Source: Sclerodactyla briareus (lineage: Eukaryota > Echinodermata > Holothuroidea > Dendrochirotida > Sclerodactylidae). Taken from it: 64,000 nucleotides of DNA. Every line of letters begins with the position of its first letter. Position 1 is the first letter of the stretch. Positions 10,470 through 23,244 of the stretch are shown one piece after another. Location of the stretch: the NCBI GenBank assembly GCA_026419785.1, contig JAODTK010005867.1, forward strand, positions 268,501-332,500. The letters run 5' to 3'. Position numbers and translations under genes: made by a program. The notes beneath the pieces are model-generated. The model ran no database searches. It was not told where the DNA came from and saw only the letters and a program-made list of their open reading frames with translations.

Positions 10470-12210
10470 GCCTCGAAATATACAAAGTAGTGGTGAGTTC
10501 CGCCTGCTAAAGATGTATTGACGACTACTCCTGAAACCTTCAACCCCTTAACCCTCAACCAAAACACAGCTTCTCGCTATTTTCGATATTATTCAAATAC
10601 TGCCTCTTGCAACACAAGGTACGTCTACTTTGCACATTTCTGCTCGGCCTCGATTACAATCACAGTGTCGGATAATCAAAGCCCAGACGATTTACTACGC
10701 ACTCATACCATGCCCCGTAGATTTTGGCCGAAGAAGCACACCTCCACACTGTTCATGACTTGAAATATAACAACACAGCAGGGCACAGCAGGGCATAATG
10801 GATATGATATAGAATATCTCGAAATCTCTGTGAATTCCTTGTATAAGATAATGACTTAAACACCCACTTCGAGTAAATGTTGATATCTCTGTATTTGCAC
10901 CCCAACCACTCATTTACCGCATGTACTAAACGTTTATTCATAAATTGTTTCACTGTTGTAATCCACCGCTAGCCTGATGACATGCTGTTTATTGTCGTTA
11001 TCTTAGGAAACAGTGAATGATAATGACGATGTCATTTCTGTGATATCACGCAGTTACTCAGTCATTTGTTTATTCTCTATTGCATATTAATAACTAAGAT
11101 AATTCTATAGTAAGAAGGTAAAAAAAAAAAAAAAAAAAAACGTATGTTTTAAGTATGGAATCACTCTTAAACTATTTTATTTTGTTCATTCATCGCAGGA
11201 AATTACTAATCATAAATGAAATCACTTATAACAGCATATAGAGCTCCCTCCTAAGGAACGTATGTTTTAATAAACGATGAGCTGTCTTGAATAGGTTCCC
11301 CTGTTATAACGATCACCCCGGGCTAACTAATTCCTGCCAATAATTTGATTTATACAAACGTACAAACCATTTGTGACGACTGGAAAAAGTGATCTTGTCT
11401 TTGAATAGTGGAACAAACTGACTTTCAGTGAGTTTACTATAATTGGGTCATCAGACCCAAATTCTTTTACCCTTGAAGCTAAGGGTTTATCCTTGCTGTG
11501 TGGTCAATTTATGAGTGCATGGTGATGAATAATGGTTACATACAGATCGAAAAGGAACATACTGTTATGTGAGAGTTCAAAAGTTAGAAGGTACATAGAA
11601 CATTACCGACCATCTCCCACCAAACCAGGTCTTCGTTGATCTCAGCAACTCTGTAGGTCTAATTTTTGTATTTCTTACACGCCAGATTCTAAACTCGTTG
11701 GAATCTTTTCGTTGTTTTTACACCAATTAGATGATGCAATTTTTCGTGAATGTCTCAGGGGGACATAGCTCATTATTCTACTTGGTGACTGCGCGCATTG
11801 CCAATAGGTTCCACCCGACATCAGCATTGCTCATTACCCTAACTTCTTAGAGGTTTAGTGACACTTCATCGATCAGTCCACCTGCGGGCTTCGTGCTCTC
11901 AGGCGTCTATACAACGTTGGGAGAAGAACCCAAATGGAATAGTACACACCCACACACAGTAGGTAGGTGCCACCTTATTTGTGTTGCGATCACGCCTTTG
12001 GAGCAGCGAGTAGGTCTTCCAAATTGTCTGGTGCCAGTAGCATGTTGTACAAGTCGTACATCCTATATAATTCGTGTTGGAAAGTCGTACAATCCCACTG
12101 AAAAGGCCAAGCCAATAAAAGTTGGTTTCTCCGGCGATCAAGGCAAACCTGCTTAGGGTCCTCGGAATGCTACGGGAGTATGCAAAAAATGACCATGTTC
12201 GGGGTTATAG
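10470..12210. other. no gene seen; poly-A at 11120-11140
   Basis: One 21-base A run. A weak exon-like stretch lies at about 11909-11970 (strong acceptor CTCTCAG, donor GTAGGT, about 19 codons) but it is too short to support. Confidence 0.4.
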
Positions 12211-12213
12211 TTA

Positions 12214-12327
12214 CTGATGAGGATGTGCGGTGCGCTGTCCATGATGTTCGTTTTTTTTTTTTTTTAGGCTGATGAGGATGTGCGGTGCGCTGTCCATGAT
12301 GTTCGTTTTTTTTTTTTTTTTTTTAGG
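12214..12327. repeat. tandem duplication ending in poly-T
   Basis: Two copies of a unit of about 55 bp starting CTGATGAGGATGTGCGG and ending GTTCG(T)nAGG. The T run is longer in the second copy, and unit length differs only by that run. Confidence 0.95.
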
Positions 12328-12988
12328 CTGATAGTGAGACCAAACACTTCACAGTTATATTCCAAACCGTTCATCAGCTGATGGAAAGCTTCTTGGTGTG
12401 GGCGGTGAGAGCGTGAATATTTTTTTTTTTTTTAATGAAACCTCTAGGCTAACGACGTATGAGTAGAACACGACTTCTAGTGTGACGTACACACGTGTCG
12501 TCATTCGTTCTTGGAAGAAAGAAGAGGGGATAGCAAATGGGGGCAGAAATTGCCCGAAGATGTCGGTGGGGACTATACAACACTGTTCCATTGTCTTAGA
12601 ATAGGGAATGGTCTGGAGGGCCGTCGGAGTTAAGGCAGTGTTCTGCATGTCTTCAAAGCACTTCGATTTATTATCTGACTAAGATGGAAGTATTCGTCAT
12701 ATCGAATAGGAATTGTTCAGTGGACAGCAACAGCTTCCATGCATTTTTCCTGCAACGTCAAAGCGGAACAAGATGTTATCGATATTTGATCATTTCGCCT
12801 TAAATCACACTGTGCCTCGGGGGAATGGCACACGTTCAGATGAAAAAAATTGCAGATGTTTAGAACGGCAGGTACAGGATTCCTTGTGGGGTGATATTCC
12901 ATGGTATTGGATTTAATCACTGCTGTCGCCTTGAACAACCAGAAAGACGATGGCGTTCTGGATGTTCTGTGGAGTCGCTTTTCCACAG

Positions 12989-13138
12989 TAATACAGTAGG
13001 ACGTAGCTCTGATGACAACTCTGAGAAAATTCCAGTATTTGCAAAGAGCCTTCTCGATATCGAGCGATTCCGTGGCTTTGTACAATGCATAGCAAAAATA
13101 TGGAACGTCGAGGTTCTGCACTGGCAGGCAGGAGACAG
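12989..13138 (+). CDS. candidate exon, unknown protein
   Basis: The acceptor GCTTTTCCACAG precedes 150 bases: one base completing a codon, 49 open codons, two bases, then the donor GACAG|GTGACT. The peptide is plausible (EKIPVFAKSLLDIERFRG, then a tryptophan-containing end) but matches nothing I know. This area is unusually poor in stop codons on both strands (a 134-codon frame runs antisense, 12717-13121), so open frames here are less informative than elsewhere. Confidence 0.3.
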
Positions 13139-13144
13139 GTGACT

Positions 13145-15945
13145 CGACAACCTGGATGGTATGTTTCTCATGAATAAAAATTCATGACATGGATCTGCCA
13201 TTGTTATCTGTGTGACTCGTTATTGTTATTTTTTAACTACAGAAGACTTCATGGGTGCGCTTGATAACACTGTCACGACATCGTACAGGCTACATGTGTT
13301 CCCAGTTGGAGAACAAGAATCGGAAACGAAAAGCGCTTAACGAATTGAATATAGTTTAATCTGTATTCTCGAACTAGTGGCTCAAACAGTTCTCCCTCAG
13401 TTGTAAGGCTCCCGAGTTCTCGTTATTCCGCTGCCTAACAAACTAGAAGAGATTCATTGCTTATTTTATTTTTTTCAAACAACAAATAAATAAAGAAATA
13501 AACTGATGCCAGCCGATGTTAATTCCTGAGTGGAAGGAAACGCAAATGGGAAAACACTTCGATTTCTCGCCATTGACTTTTCCGAATGCTGCGAAAGTAT
13601 ACAGAATTACTCACGCTGAATATTCGACACGCATAGTGTTCCCCGATGACAAATGCGTGATCATCAGGAACGTGCCTGCCGTCGCTTACAATTTTACCCG
13701 ATTAAAAAGGTCTTTGACTATTCACTTGATTGAAATGACAAAATGAGACCGAGTTATGGGATTCTGTGAAAATAAACTGATTGCCGAATACCGTACCATG
13801 TAAGTGATATCGACATTTGAAACATCTCTGTAAGCTTCATCCATAGGAACCACATAGGAAACATAAGACGGTATGAAATAGTTCGAATCGACAACTGGCT
13901 CTTTTCGTAGAAAATACTGTCATCAAGAGAACCTGTCATCAAGTTATATCTTTTTTAAAACAGAATCGGAAATAGAAGTAATTGATCATCTTCTCTTCCC
14001 TGAGAATTAATTTTTGTGAGGATGTGTCATATTTTAATGATATTACGCTAATATGAATAAACACATTCTAACAGTTTTTAACCACATTCTCAAGAAATTC
14101 TCATTCTGGGTAAGGCGACTTACTTGTTGTCCCTGTGATGGCACTCGAGTCGATTGCCACTCATACTAGAGTTTGAACATGCAAACCCTGAAAGTACTGT
14201 TGAATCGAAACGCAAAGCTCTCACTTGTGAGATTTTACTAAGTCATGAAGATCATCATTACTGTTCATTCAAGTGTTGTCCTCGCGTACTGATACTTTCC
14301 AAGAGACTATGATGTTTAATTTATTCGTACTACTTTCTGTGGTTTTTCTGTAATTAGCTACATTAACCCTAGTACCAAATACTAATCCATAGCCCTAAAC
14401 GAGATTATAATTGAGACAACACAATAGTGGGAACCACAGTATACAGTAACCTTCAGAGAGACAAAACACAGATAAAAACCTTCACAAAATCACGTTACGT
14501 GCTTCATTCAAGCAATATTTATTGCATGAATTTCTATTAGGATACCGCCAAAGAGGCATTGCCTTTTTCCGTGGACCTGGTGAAGGATCGGAGCTGACAA
14601 AAAGGTGCAGTATCCAGGTCTGCACCCTTGTTGGGCATTGAAAAGGTTCGATTCTTTGCTCGGCAAGTATACCATAGAAGAAAAAGTTGCAACCTCAGCT
14701 TCTCTTGGATAAATAGGTGTTTAGTATCAGTAGGTGCAAAATTATTTTTTAGTATAGAGCACAACCCTCACTGTCAGTTAAGAATGCGTTAGTAGTGCGG
14801 TTTATGAATCCTGAACAAATAGTGAGCTTATGGAGTATTTATGCATGATGCATAACTTTTCGGGATAACTTCCTATGAAAAAGACAAGTCTGTTTCTGTG
14901 TTCAATTGAATTATACGATACGTAGGTTAGAAAACAAGTAGTCTTTGTAACGACTTCAGAATCTGGTCAATAACATTCGAATAAGTCATATCGCCTGTAT
15001 GCCACACTAGTAGCCTCGATGGAAAATATCCTCTAGCGAGAGCATGTCATCCGAATTCAGGTCGGCAGAGAGCAATGCCTGAGTAATAAATGTCAATTAT
15101 TAACTTATAAATACGGCTATTTGACAGTATTCTCTTCATTTCAGGAGAAGAATACACACAGAACGAACGAGTTTTATGAAAATCGCTGATACGAAATGAG
15201 AATAGGTACAAGAATAAAGCTTAGTCTCCATTTTATCTCAGCAAAACAAGTTTTATGAAAAATAGATGATACGACCTGACAACTTGTGGTTGTTGTGGGT
15301 CGTCTACCATTTTTCTTCTTTTTGTCTGGATTTTTTTAATTTGCTCAATATCTGATGTATGTCGTGATTAACTAGATGCTGCAACTAGTACGGCTCTGGT
15401 TTTCGGACGCAAACTCTTCGAACTGTCATGGCAGCTCATAAACAATCGGAAATAACTCCCGGTATAGTAAAGCAGAATTTTTGCAAAGACACACATCACT
15501 AAAATAGGTCTAGGCTTCTAAAATCTTATCAAAAAGTGGAATCAAAAATACAAAATCAATCAAACTACGAGTCGTTGCCTTCGCAATCGTGTTACAGGCC
15601 TATATATAAACGACGCTTCTGTTCATTGAATCTAACCTCCTGAGGTGAAGAATAATTACACCGAGTCGTTAGAGATGATCAACATCATTGCAACAAGGTT
15701 GTCTAACCAACAGCCATTACAGTTATGAGGCACCGGGCTGTTTCACTTCGTTTCCTTTTGCGGAGAAACCCTTTTCGAAGTAGTATATTTTTACCTGAAA
15801 TTGAACTGAAGACTTTTCGACTATCAGTCGGCTGCTCTCACTCTCTCTCACACACACACGGAGTGTAGTCAGCCTCACACTATTCACGAGCACAATATAC
15901 TTGGTGTTTACGGGATGTTATTTGTTACTTGCTGTGCCAAGTATA
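13145..15945. other. no gene seen
   Basis: A 76-codon frame at 13516-13746 (+) overlaps a stretch resembling repeat family beta and is not called. The rest is unique AT-leaning DNA. Confidence 0.4.
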
Positions 15946-15949
15946 TTTC

Positions 15950-16330
15950 CATTGGTAATTGCAGCACCGTCGGTCAGCGGTTTCATTAAGAGTGTGGTAA
16001 TCTGATTGAACTGACACCGCGTCTTTGCCCTGAGGAACGGAATGCAACAGTAGCTAGCTGTCACTCGAACTATCCTCGCAAATTTCGATTGTGGCCTAAA
16101 TTAAATTACGGGGAGATACGTAGTAATACACCCCTCGTCTAGTTGATAGGGCAGCGCCGGGCAACCGGTTATCAGCTCCTGTATTCACTGAGAAGTAAGA
16201 AAACTCGGGTAAGTTCTTACAAAACGCTGCCTTTAAACCCGTCCTGTTAGGCGAACAGAAGTGACAACAGATCAATCTCGATGAATCATGGTGAGTGTTT
16301 GTGGGACTGTAGGGTTGACACAAAAGTGAA
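15950..16330 (+). repeat. dispersed repeat family eta, copy A
   Basis: Matches 31370-31740 in the same orientation. Shared: GTAATCTGAT, ATTGAACTGACAC(T/C)GCGT, GAGGAAC, TGTCACTC(C/G)AAC, then AATAAGAGAAAAC-like and CTTAC blocks. Confidence 0.65.
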
Positions 16331-16339
16331 GGTAAACGT

Positions 16340-17100
16340 AACCTTAATTTGTCATGAAATTTAGTAACGAAACGTTTAGATCATGAAATTACGTGCCTAT
16401 AGGCCTACAGTGTATTCCGTTTGTAATACAGTGCTTTTCCGTGAACAGTTCCTTGGGCACTAGAACACTAAGAACTGATCACAATTAACGATGGTGATGA
16501 AAGTAGTCGAACGAGTCCAACATGACATTCAAATCTGTTCCCTTGCCGATGTCGGAATCACGATGACCGGAGTACGGACCCTTGTACATCCGTTGATTCT
16601 TCACTCACCTTAATATCTCATCGGTCCCGAAGGTCATGTGCGATGTTGTAGTGCAGCTGTCAGTTCACACACTATCTTCCCTGTTTCTGGTCCATCATAA
16701 CACGGTTGCTATGGTAACACTTGTGGGTGTACCCTACGATGGGTGCTTGCATGAGTGTTGCATTATCCAACCATGAGGTGCACTGTGTGTGTGTTTGTGC
16801 GTATATGTGTCTGTCAGATTTTTCATGGTTTTTCTCCAAGTATCTCCAGTTTGGAGTGGACGAACATCGCAAAATTTTTTTTTTTTTTTTACACACTCCT
16901 AAATATTTTACAAAACATACGTTTTCTCTCACGATGTGCAGGAATTATTGAAATTGTGATATTTTTCCCAAGGGGACACATTCCGGGAATTTTTTTCATT
17001 TTCAGAAACTTTTCACTATTTGTCAAGATAATTGGAGATTCCAATAGCTGAATGTTTCCAAAATTTTACAACAAGCACAAATTACTCTTCCATGCAACCA
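16340..17100. other. no gene seen; GT-rich patch and T run
   Basis: A GTGTGTGT patch lies near 16785 and a T run near 16877. Open frames crossing them are low-complexity artefacts. Confidence 0.5.
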
Positions 17101-17105
17101 GCCGA

Positions 17106-17355
17106 AAATTACCAGAACTTCTTTCTGGATTTTTTTTTTAAGACTGATAGTTTCAAATTCCAGTACATAGTACAAGGTATCAAATTAGGGGTTCTCCTAG
17201 CATTTAGCTGAGAATAATGATTTGTCAGGGAAATTACCAGAACTTCTTTCTGGATTTTTTTTTTAAGACTGATAGTTTCAAATTCCAGTACATAGTACAA
17301 GGTATCAAATTAGGGGTTCTCCTAACATTCAGCTGAGAATAATGATTTGTCAGGG
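17106..17355. repeat. recent 125-bp tandem duplication
   Basis: Two head-to-tail units of 125 bp starting AAATTACCAGAAC. I see two base differences between them (CTAGCATTTAG versus CTAACATTCAG), so the event is young or the copies are being homogenised. Confidence 0.97.
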
Positions 17356-17504
17356 AAAACTGCTGTTTTCAGATCAATTTTCCCTATTTGCAACTTGCAA
17401 GGACATTTGGAGATAGAAACGAACTCCTGAGAATGCCCGTTGTTATTAGTTTTTCGAGCATGTTCGTCTGTTTATAGTTTGTCGTTCAAGTCTAACCCAT
17501 TTCT

Positions 17505-17830
17505 GTGGTTGAACTATCGGGGCGTTGTTACAATATTGTGATTTGTATCCTGTTTCGTTTCACCAACCCAGCAAAAAACATTTTACGATTCGTCAACCAG
17601 TTAAGAACCTGTAACATACCTCGACAACGGAGAGTCGATTTGTCCATAATAATAGATATGTTGCTCAGCCTGAAGAGAAGTATCAATTCACCACCTGAAC
17701 TCGGTTCAACAGTCATTCGAATTTTCTTGTCCTCTTGTAAACGTCTTAGTGTACTGATTAGCATATATCGTTGCTGGTAGGAATGGTACTCTGTCTCCTG
17801 GGCAGGATGAGTGTCACTGTGAAGCCTATG
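17505..17830 (-). repeat. dispersed repeat family gamma, copy A, with possible old ORF
   Basis: Matches 33440-33800. Read on the - strand both copies give related peptides: KIRMTVEP / TIRMTIGP, a MDK start of a second block, and FFAGLVK / AFPGLVK at the end. Copy A is open for 78 codons (17528-17764); copy B has two stops. This suggests a decayed transposon coding region, family unknown. Confidence 0.55.
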
Positions 17831-17834
17831 AGTG

Positions 17835-19465
17835 GGAATTTACTTCACTCACTTCACTGTCAATTGAACTATGAGATTTCGTGAATTCAACCCAGGCGAC
17901 TGCTGCAATTGCAAATCCTGGACATAGATATCGCGAATTCTTGGGATTGTTCGGTCATGTTGGTTTAGCGAAACGAGAAGCTCCAAAAATGATGATGTGT
18001 CCGGAACAGGGCCACAGGTTACTATATAGTGTCATCAACTTGAAATTCTAATCGCCGTAGAATACTCACCTACGAAGTCACAAGTAAGTCGTAGTAACAA
18101 ATTTGCAGACGAACTCGTACCTAACGATAAAATTAGGTTTAGAGGAAACTTTCTTCATCATTCTTGGTTTGTTCCTTTGTCCGCTTACTAAAAAATTAAG
18201 ATGTATTTTAACAGAAATATATATTGCGAAGTAGGGGCTATGCATTCGCGAAAGTTTCAACGTATTGAGGAATGCTCATCGCAAATTTGAATTAGAGTTA
18301 AGTACTACATTTCATAAATGCATTTCATACATGCATATTTAGCACATTGTGAAGGAAACTGCCAGACAAATTTCCTGTAACATTATTTCATACATTGACT
18401 CATCGACTGATCAATTAAGTAAATGCTGTAAAAAACATATTAACACGTGTCTGAAAGTGTTTTCACCTCATGAGGCGATGAGGCGGTACCAGAATCCCTA
18501 TTTATTCTACACTTGCAACCTCAAATCGTAATGAGGTCTGCAAAAGAGACACAACTTTGCTAAATCATCTTCACACTCGCTGAAAGCTCTTCTTGAGAGT
18601 TTGTTCCGCATTTCCTCGAATTACATGACGTACTCTCAAAACTTTTTTCGATAATCAACACTGCTGAGAGTTTTGCTCGCTCCAATTACATCGACTTCAG
18701 GGTTGATATGAATTAACACGAAACGCTCCCTAGAATTTCGACAATCCCCGTATTCTGAAATTATGAAGATAAAAAGTTACCCTACAATAATAGGTCTATT
18801 GTTAGATTTGCGAGGGAAGAAATACTGGAAGAATAACTAATATTGTTACCGGGACCCTCCACACGACACGGAAAATTGGGGAATTTGGATCAATTATCAA
18901 TTTAATGCTACTGAGGCGTCCTGATACCTCTCAAATAATGGCACCAATTAAACAGCAGAGATATTAAGTGAAACCGAAGCACGGAAAATATATAAAACTA
19001 ACTACTCTTAAATCCAGAACAAAACCCACGAAAACGAAACCGTAACACCCTCTCGCCAAGGCAGCCGGGACGACTCTACTTGCCAGAACAAACGGGGAAG
19101 CTCCGGTCGGCAACCAAACAAAGGCAGGATCGTCCCGCTGTCTCGCACAAAGGAAAACAGGAGGGATCAGCCGCCTTACAATGGAATGGGATGAAATGAA
19201 GTGGATGAAGTCCGGACTGCAGTGAAGGTGAACAATGAATGCAGGAATGGCACGTGAAATGGATGATTGATCATGGGAATATGAGTGAGATGGAAAGGCT
19301 AATGCAAAATATGGCCAGATGGTACTAATGGTAGGGTTGTGGTGAGCGGGATGGGGGTGGAGTAACAATATGTATACCTATATTTTAAGAGGATTCATTT
19401 CTACTCGAATGTCACTAATTTTTGGGATGTGTCCAATTACGGATTCTTCACTGTTCAATATATAT
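17835..19465. other. no gene seen
   Basis: A 134-codon - strand frame (18964-19368) exists only because the + strand there is purine-rich. No protein features. Confidence 0.45.
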
Positions 19466-19470
19466 ATATA

Positions 19471-19552
19471 GCCACTATGGAACAATTCCATAGTACGATT
19501 CGATACATAGTTCAGGCCACTATGTAAGATTCGACACCGTTTCCATAGTGGC
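19471..19552. repeat. inverted repeat, stem-loop potential
   Basis: GCCACTATGGAA at 19471-19482 is a perfect reverse complement of TTCCATAGTGGC at 19541-19552. Two more partial arms (ATTCCATAGT and GGCCACTATG) lie between them, so four alternating arms can pair in different ways. It directly abuts a tRNA-like sequence. Confidence 0.85.
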
Positions 19553-19624
19553 TTCATGATCCAATAGGTTAAGGCGTCCATACGTATAACGGGAGGTCCG
19601 CAGTTCGAATTTTGCTGGAGTCAC
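19548..19624 (+). pseudogene. degenerate tRNA-like sequence
   Basis: The 5' GTGGCTT and 3' GAGTCAC can form a seven-pair acceptor stem with two G-T pairs. A-box-like AATAGGTTAAGGC and B-box-like AGTTCGAATTTT follow in order. The T stem has only four pairs with an 8-base loop, so this is a tRNA relic or SINE head rather than a working tRNA. Confidence 0.5.
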
Positions 19625-20372
19625 GAGTTTTTCACAGCCTTTAGATTTGATGACTATCCCCCATTTTAATATACTACTTGTTGATGTATACCGATAACGC
19701 AGGTATATATATTATTTGTCACTTTCTCATCAGTGCACATAGGGCATGTGTTAGAGTGCTCGATGATTGACCATGATATACTGTAGTTTTTTTCTGGTTA
19801 TTTCATTCTGGTGGTTTCCAAACCACAAGATGTGTTTCGAGGGTATCGTTTCTTACGAGTACGCTCTGTGCGTGAACGTTATTTTGTGTGGTCGAGTCCA
19901 CTTTGCAGTGCACGATCGAGGTTGCCATGCATTTCCCGTTCTTTGATCGCACTCCTGTGGCTGGACCTCAATATGTAGGTCATGACAGGTTGTCAGGAAC
20001 AAAGGAATCGATAACTGGTGTAGTAATTCCTGGACTTTGATTCGAAAATATCGAAATCGTTCGTCACTGGAACGACCACAATGAATATTTCTCTTTTCAG
20101 ATCAAGTATCCAAGTTTGCGCTAGCATTCCCGCCCAGTTTGATAGTGGATGAGTCGTTTTCAACGAACGAATATCTGGCCAACTCACACATTACTAGTTG
20201 CCCATATGTAGTCCCACATCACGGTACTGAAAATTTGCTGACTCTTCGGATTAGTGTAAAGTTACATCTATGCATGCGAATTATCGGAATACGAATCACG
20301 CTTTTGACCTCGACTCATTAGTCATTCATTCAGCTCTTTGGTTTCTCATTCATCAGCTGGCCAGGGTTTTAT

Positions 20373-21760
20373 CGTCCGAGGATCTTTCATCATTGAAACC
20401 GTTGTGTTTACATTTTCGTTTGCCTGTCAGGGAGTATTTAAGGGCATTAGTGGTTGTAGAAGAGCGCATCGCATTAGAATTTCACGTTTCGTTCGCAAAA
20501 TAGCTAGAAGCTTACTCCTCTGGTAGATGCAGCGTTGGCGATTCACGACCGGCCGCAGTTGCTTTAATGAAAAGACACGCATTGGCTTAGAACACCGTGG
20601 ACAAACGGAGCGAAAATGCTAACTATTCACTATTCACATTAGCCGTGACTGAGGTAACCACGTTTACGTGGGTATTAGACGAGGAATTCAATAGGAGGCG
20701 TGTGATACTGTCATAGCCCAGTGTATTATACTCGCATTGGAGATTTACCTGCGGATCGCTAGCGCGGGAGAATAGTAGAGCGGTATCAGTGTCGCTTTGC
20801 ATGCAACAGGTCCCGGGTTCGAATTCCAGCCGATCAGCAACGGGCGTTCTTCCAGAAGTGACTGTACTTGCAGTTCGACTGTCGTGTTCCTGGTCTTAGG
20901 TTCCTGGTCCTGCTGTTGAGCAGTGGGCTTGGTAATTTCGGGGGGTTTTTTCGGGGGCACTTGCATAGGTCTCGTCGGTCGGCTTTGAGCAGTCGCGTCG
21001 AACATCTTCCGCTCCTCCAGGTTTCTGAGAAAGATGGTATGGTCCTGGAGTTCACTGATCGTCCGTCGGATGGGGACGTCCCGGGAGCAGGGATGGTTTC
21101 ACTCCTCCTGCCTCTATATCATTTGAGCACTAGTCGAGAACGGAAGGCGAGTTGTCGCCGCTGCTCGTCCACGATCAAAAATTCGGTTAGGGTTCCACGA
21201 TGAGTCAAATTGGCTTCCTGAACCCGTAGCAATCAAATCAAATCAAATCAAATCGCTGGCTGGCTGAAGAAGTTGAATTTCTCCCATCGAATTGGCAGTT
21301 ATTCTTCCAGAAGGTAGAATATTGCATGGATGATTAACTTGACGTACTTCAGCTCGTCGCTATAAACATGACATTGTGGAATATAAAACCTGATATACTT
21401 TGCATGGTCGCCCCAGATGCCTTGGAATTCGCGTTGATATGTTTCAGGATGCTTTATCCTCTCACTTGCTTCACCTCATCTGTCTAGCGGCCCTCAAGAT
21501 GCACATTCTTGTGAGTTTTCAGTATATATTTCTTTTGGTTTTAGAATGATATACATACTGCGTTCAGTGGATTGATTTAGTAATTTCTCAAGCAAATTAG
21601 GTAGAGACTGAAAATCAGATAGAGACTGAATCGTCACTTCCAACTCCGTCGTAGGAATGGAACATGGTCGATTAGACGGATTGGATATGCGTGTGGTTAA
21701 AGGATATACAGTAATGGACAGATTACATTCTATAATCCGGCGTGATAATGTGTATGTATC
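20373..21760 (+). repeat. dispersed repeat family alpha, copy B, split by a SINE
   Basis: Left part 20373-20760 and right part 21258-21760 align to 2440-3480 with the intervening SINE removed: GAAGAA(G/T)TTGAATT in the right part continues the alignment that stops at the SINE. The insertion therefore post-dates this repeat. Confidence 0.75.
20757..21257 (+). mobile_element. SINE with tRNA-like head, most complete copy
   Basis: A head with A-box TAGTAGAGCGGT and B-box GGGTTCGAATTCC (20775-20830) is followed by a body of about 400 bp and a (TCAAA)n tail at 21230-21254. ATCGCT flanks both ends (20755-20760 and 21252-21257) and may be a short target-site duplication, although part of it could belong to the tail. 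Partial copies occur at 25375-25640, 44420-44590 and, inverted, at 29866-30110. Transcription would be by RNA polymerase III from the internal boxes and mobility would need a partner LINE. Confidence 0.85.
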
Positions 21761-21764
21761 TAGC

Positions 21765-23240
21765 TAATTGACGATTCAACCTTGAGATACACAACTCGTT
21801 GCCACTGTTACGTTCCGCGTCGCGAAGCCACAGTCTCTAACAATCCAAACTAAATTACGGAAATCTCTCCTCGGTATTATGTGTTATGACGGATACAGCC
21901 ATTCGCCAGCAAACATTACCTGAACGTAGTGCCAGTTGTGTTCTCTGATGAAACACTGGACACACCATGTACCCATACGTGGTATCAATAGTCCTGTGCA
22001 TTTGGCTAACTAATAAACTGATCACATAAGACAGTTACTGATGTATCGCTGGTGAGTCGCAGTCTGATAACGTTATTGCGGACTGTTACTAACTATATCA
22101 AGTCATTCCGAGCGTTGATGCAGTGCTACCCCGACATACCAATATTGCTATTAGGAAGTCAACTACGACGTGTCGAGTATGTGTTCTGGTTCGATCGGAT
22201 ATGTGCAGCGACAACTTCAGTGTTGCGAAAACACAACATTGGAACTTAATGGAATTAACACGTCTTTGATTCGCTACAATTTTTTTCTGGATAATACCTG
22301 TGTGAATATTTGTTCGTCTGATTGTCAATGAGCTTTGTTGACAAACTGCCAAGTGGATATTCAAAGCCTTCGAGTACCTCAGGTCAATCTCATCAGCATT
22401 CCAAAGAGTCCCATGATAACATTCTTGGTGGAATAATGGGCGCACAATATTGACCTCAAACGGATTGCTGGTCTTTTGATCAATTACCGGAGGTGACATG
22501 TTATCGAACTGTTCACATCCTGTTCACATGACTATATGCGAGTGGGCGGATGTCCTCTCAAGGTTACTTTGTACAAGTGTACATTCGTTGAGATACATGT
22601 TATACTGCTTGATGATCTGTGGTTCAGTAGATAGCAATCGGAGTAATGGGAATCATAGTTGGTTGAAGAGAGAGCCAATTGCTACCCAGTTGCAATCGGG
22701 TTTATACAACTCAGCAGGGCTACAGTATTGGTTTTGTTCTTCACGATTACCCGAATACATGAGGCCTTACATTCAGATAGATTGCACCCGCTGTTTGCCA
22801 CAACTATTAACGTCGAACACCACTAAATGTGTGATTATTGATATTTCGTGTCAGGATTGTAGGATGAAATAATGAGTATGTGCGCCTATGATAAATGGCA
22901 GGAATACATCTTGCCAAAGTTGAAAGAATGAATATCAGAAAACTGGTATTCAATTTGAATCTATAACCTGGCATTGCTGGATTCAGCGGGATATCACCTG
23001 TCAATCTTGTATGTTGCTACTGGAATATCTATTAGGGAATAACTAAGAATCATATATTTTTACCCTCACCTTACATTTTGAGGTTTTCAGGTAGTATCTT
23101 GCCCTGATAAGCATTATTCGAAAAGGATGCTTCAACGTCATGTTGGAACCTATGTAAGGAGTTTTGTGAGATCAGTGTTTTGCCTTTAGGAAATTTTTGG
23201 CAGCTGGTCCAACAATCCAGTTCCGTAGTAAAATCATGAT
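21765..23240. other. no gene seen
   Basis: Open frames of 124 (22498-22872 +) and 133 codons (22098-22499 -) occur but show no domain features or splice support. Confidence 0.4.
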
Positions 23241-23244
23241 CCTG

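Noticed and set aside
18964-19368. 134-codon - strand frame rich in H, P and F
   Set aside because: It results from a purine-rich + strand with few - strand stops; no motif and no splice context.
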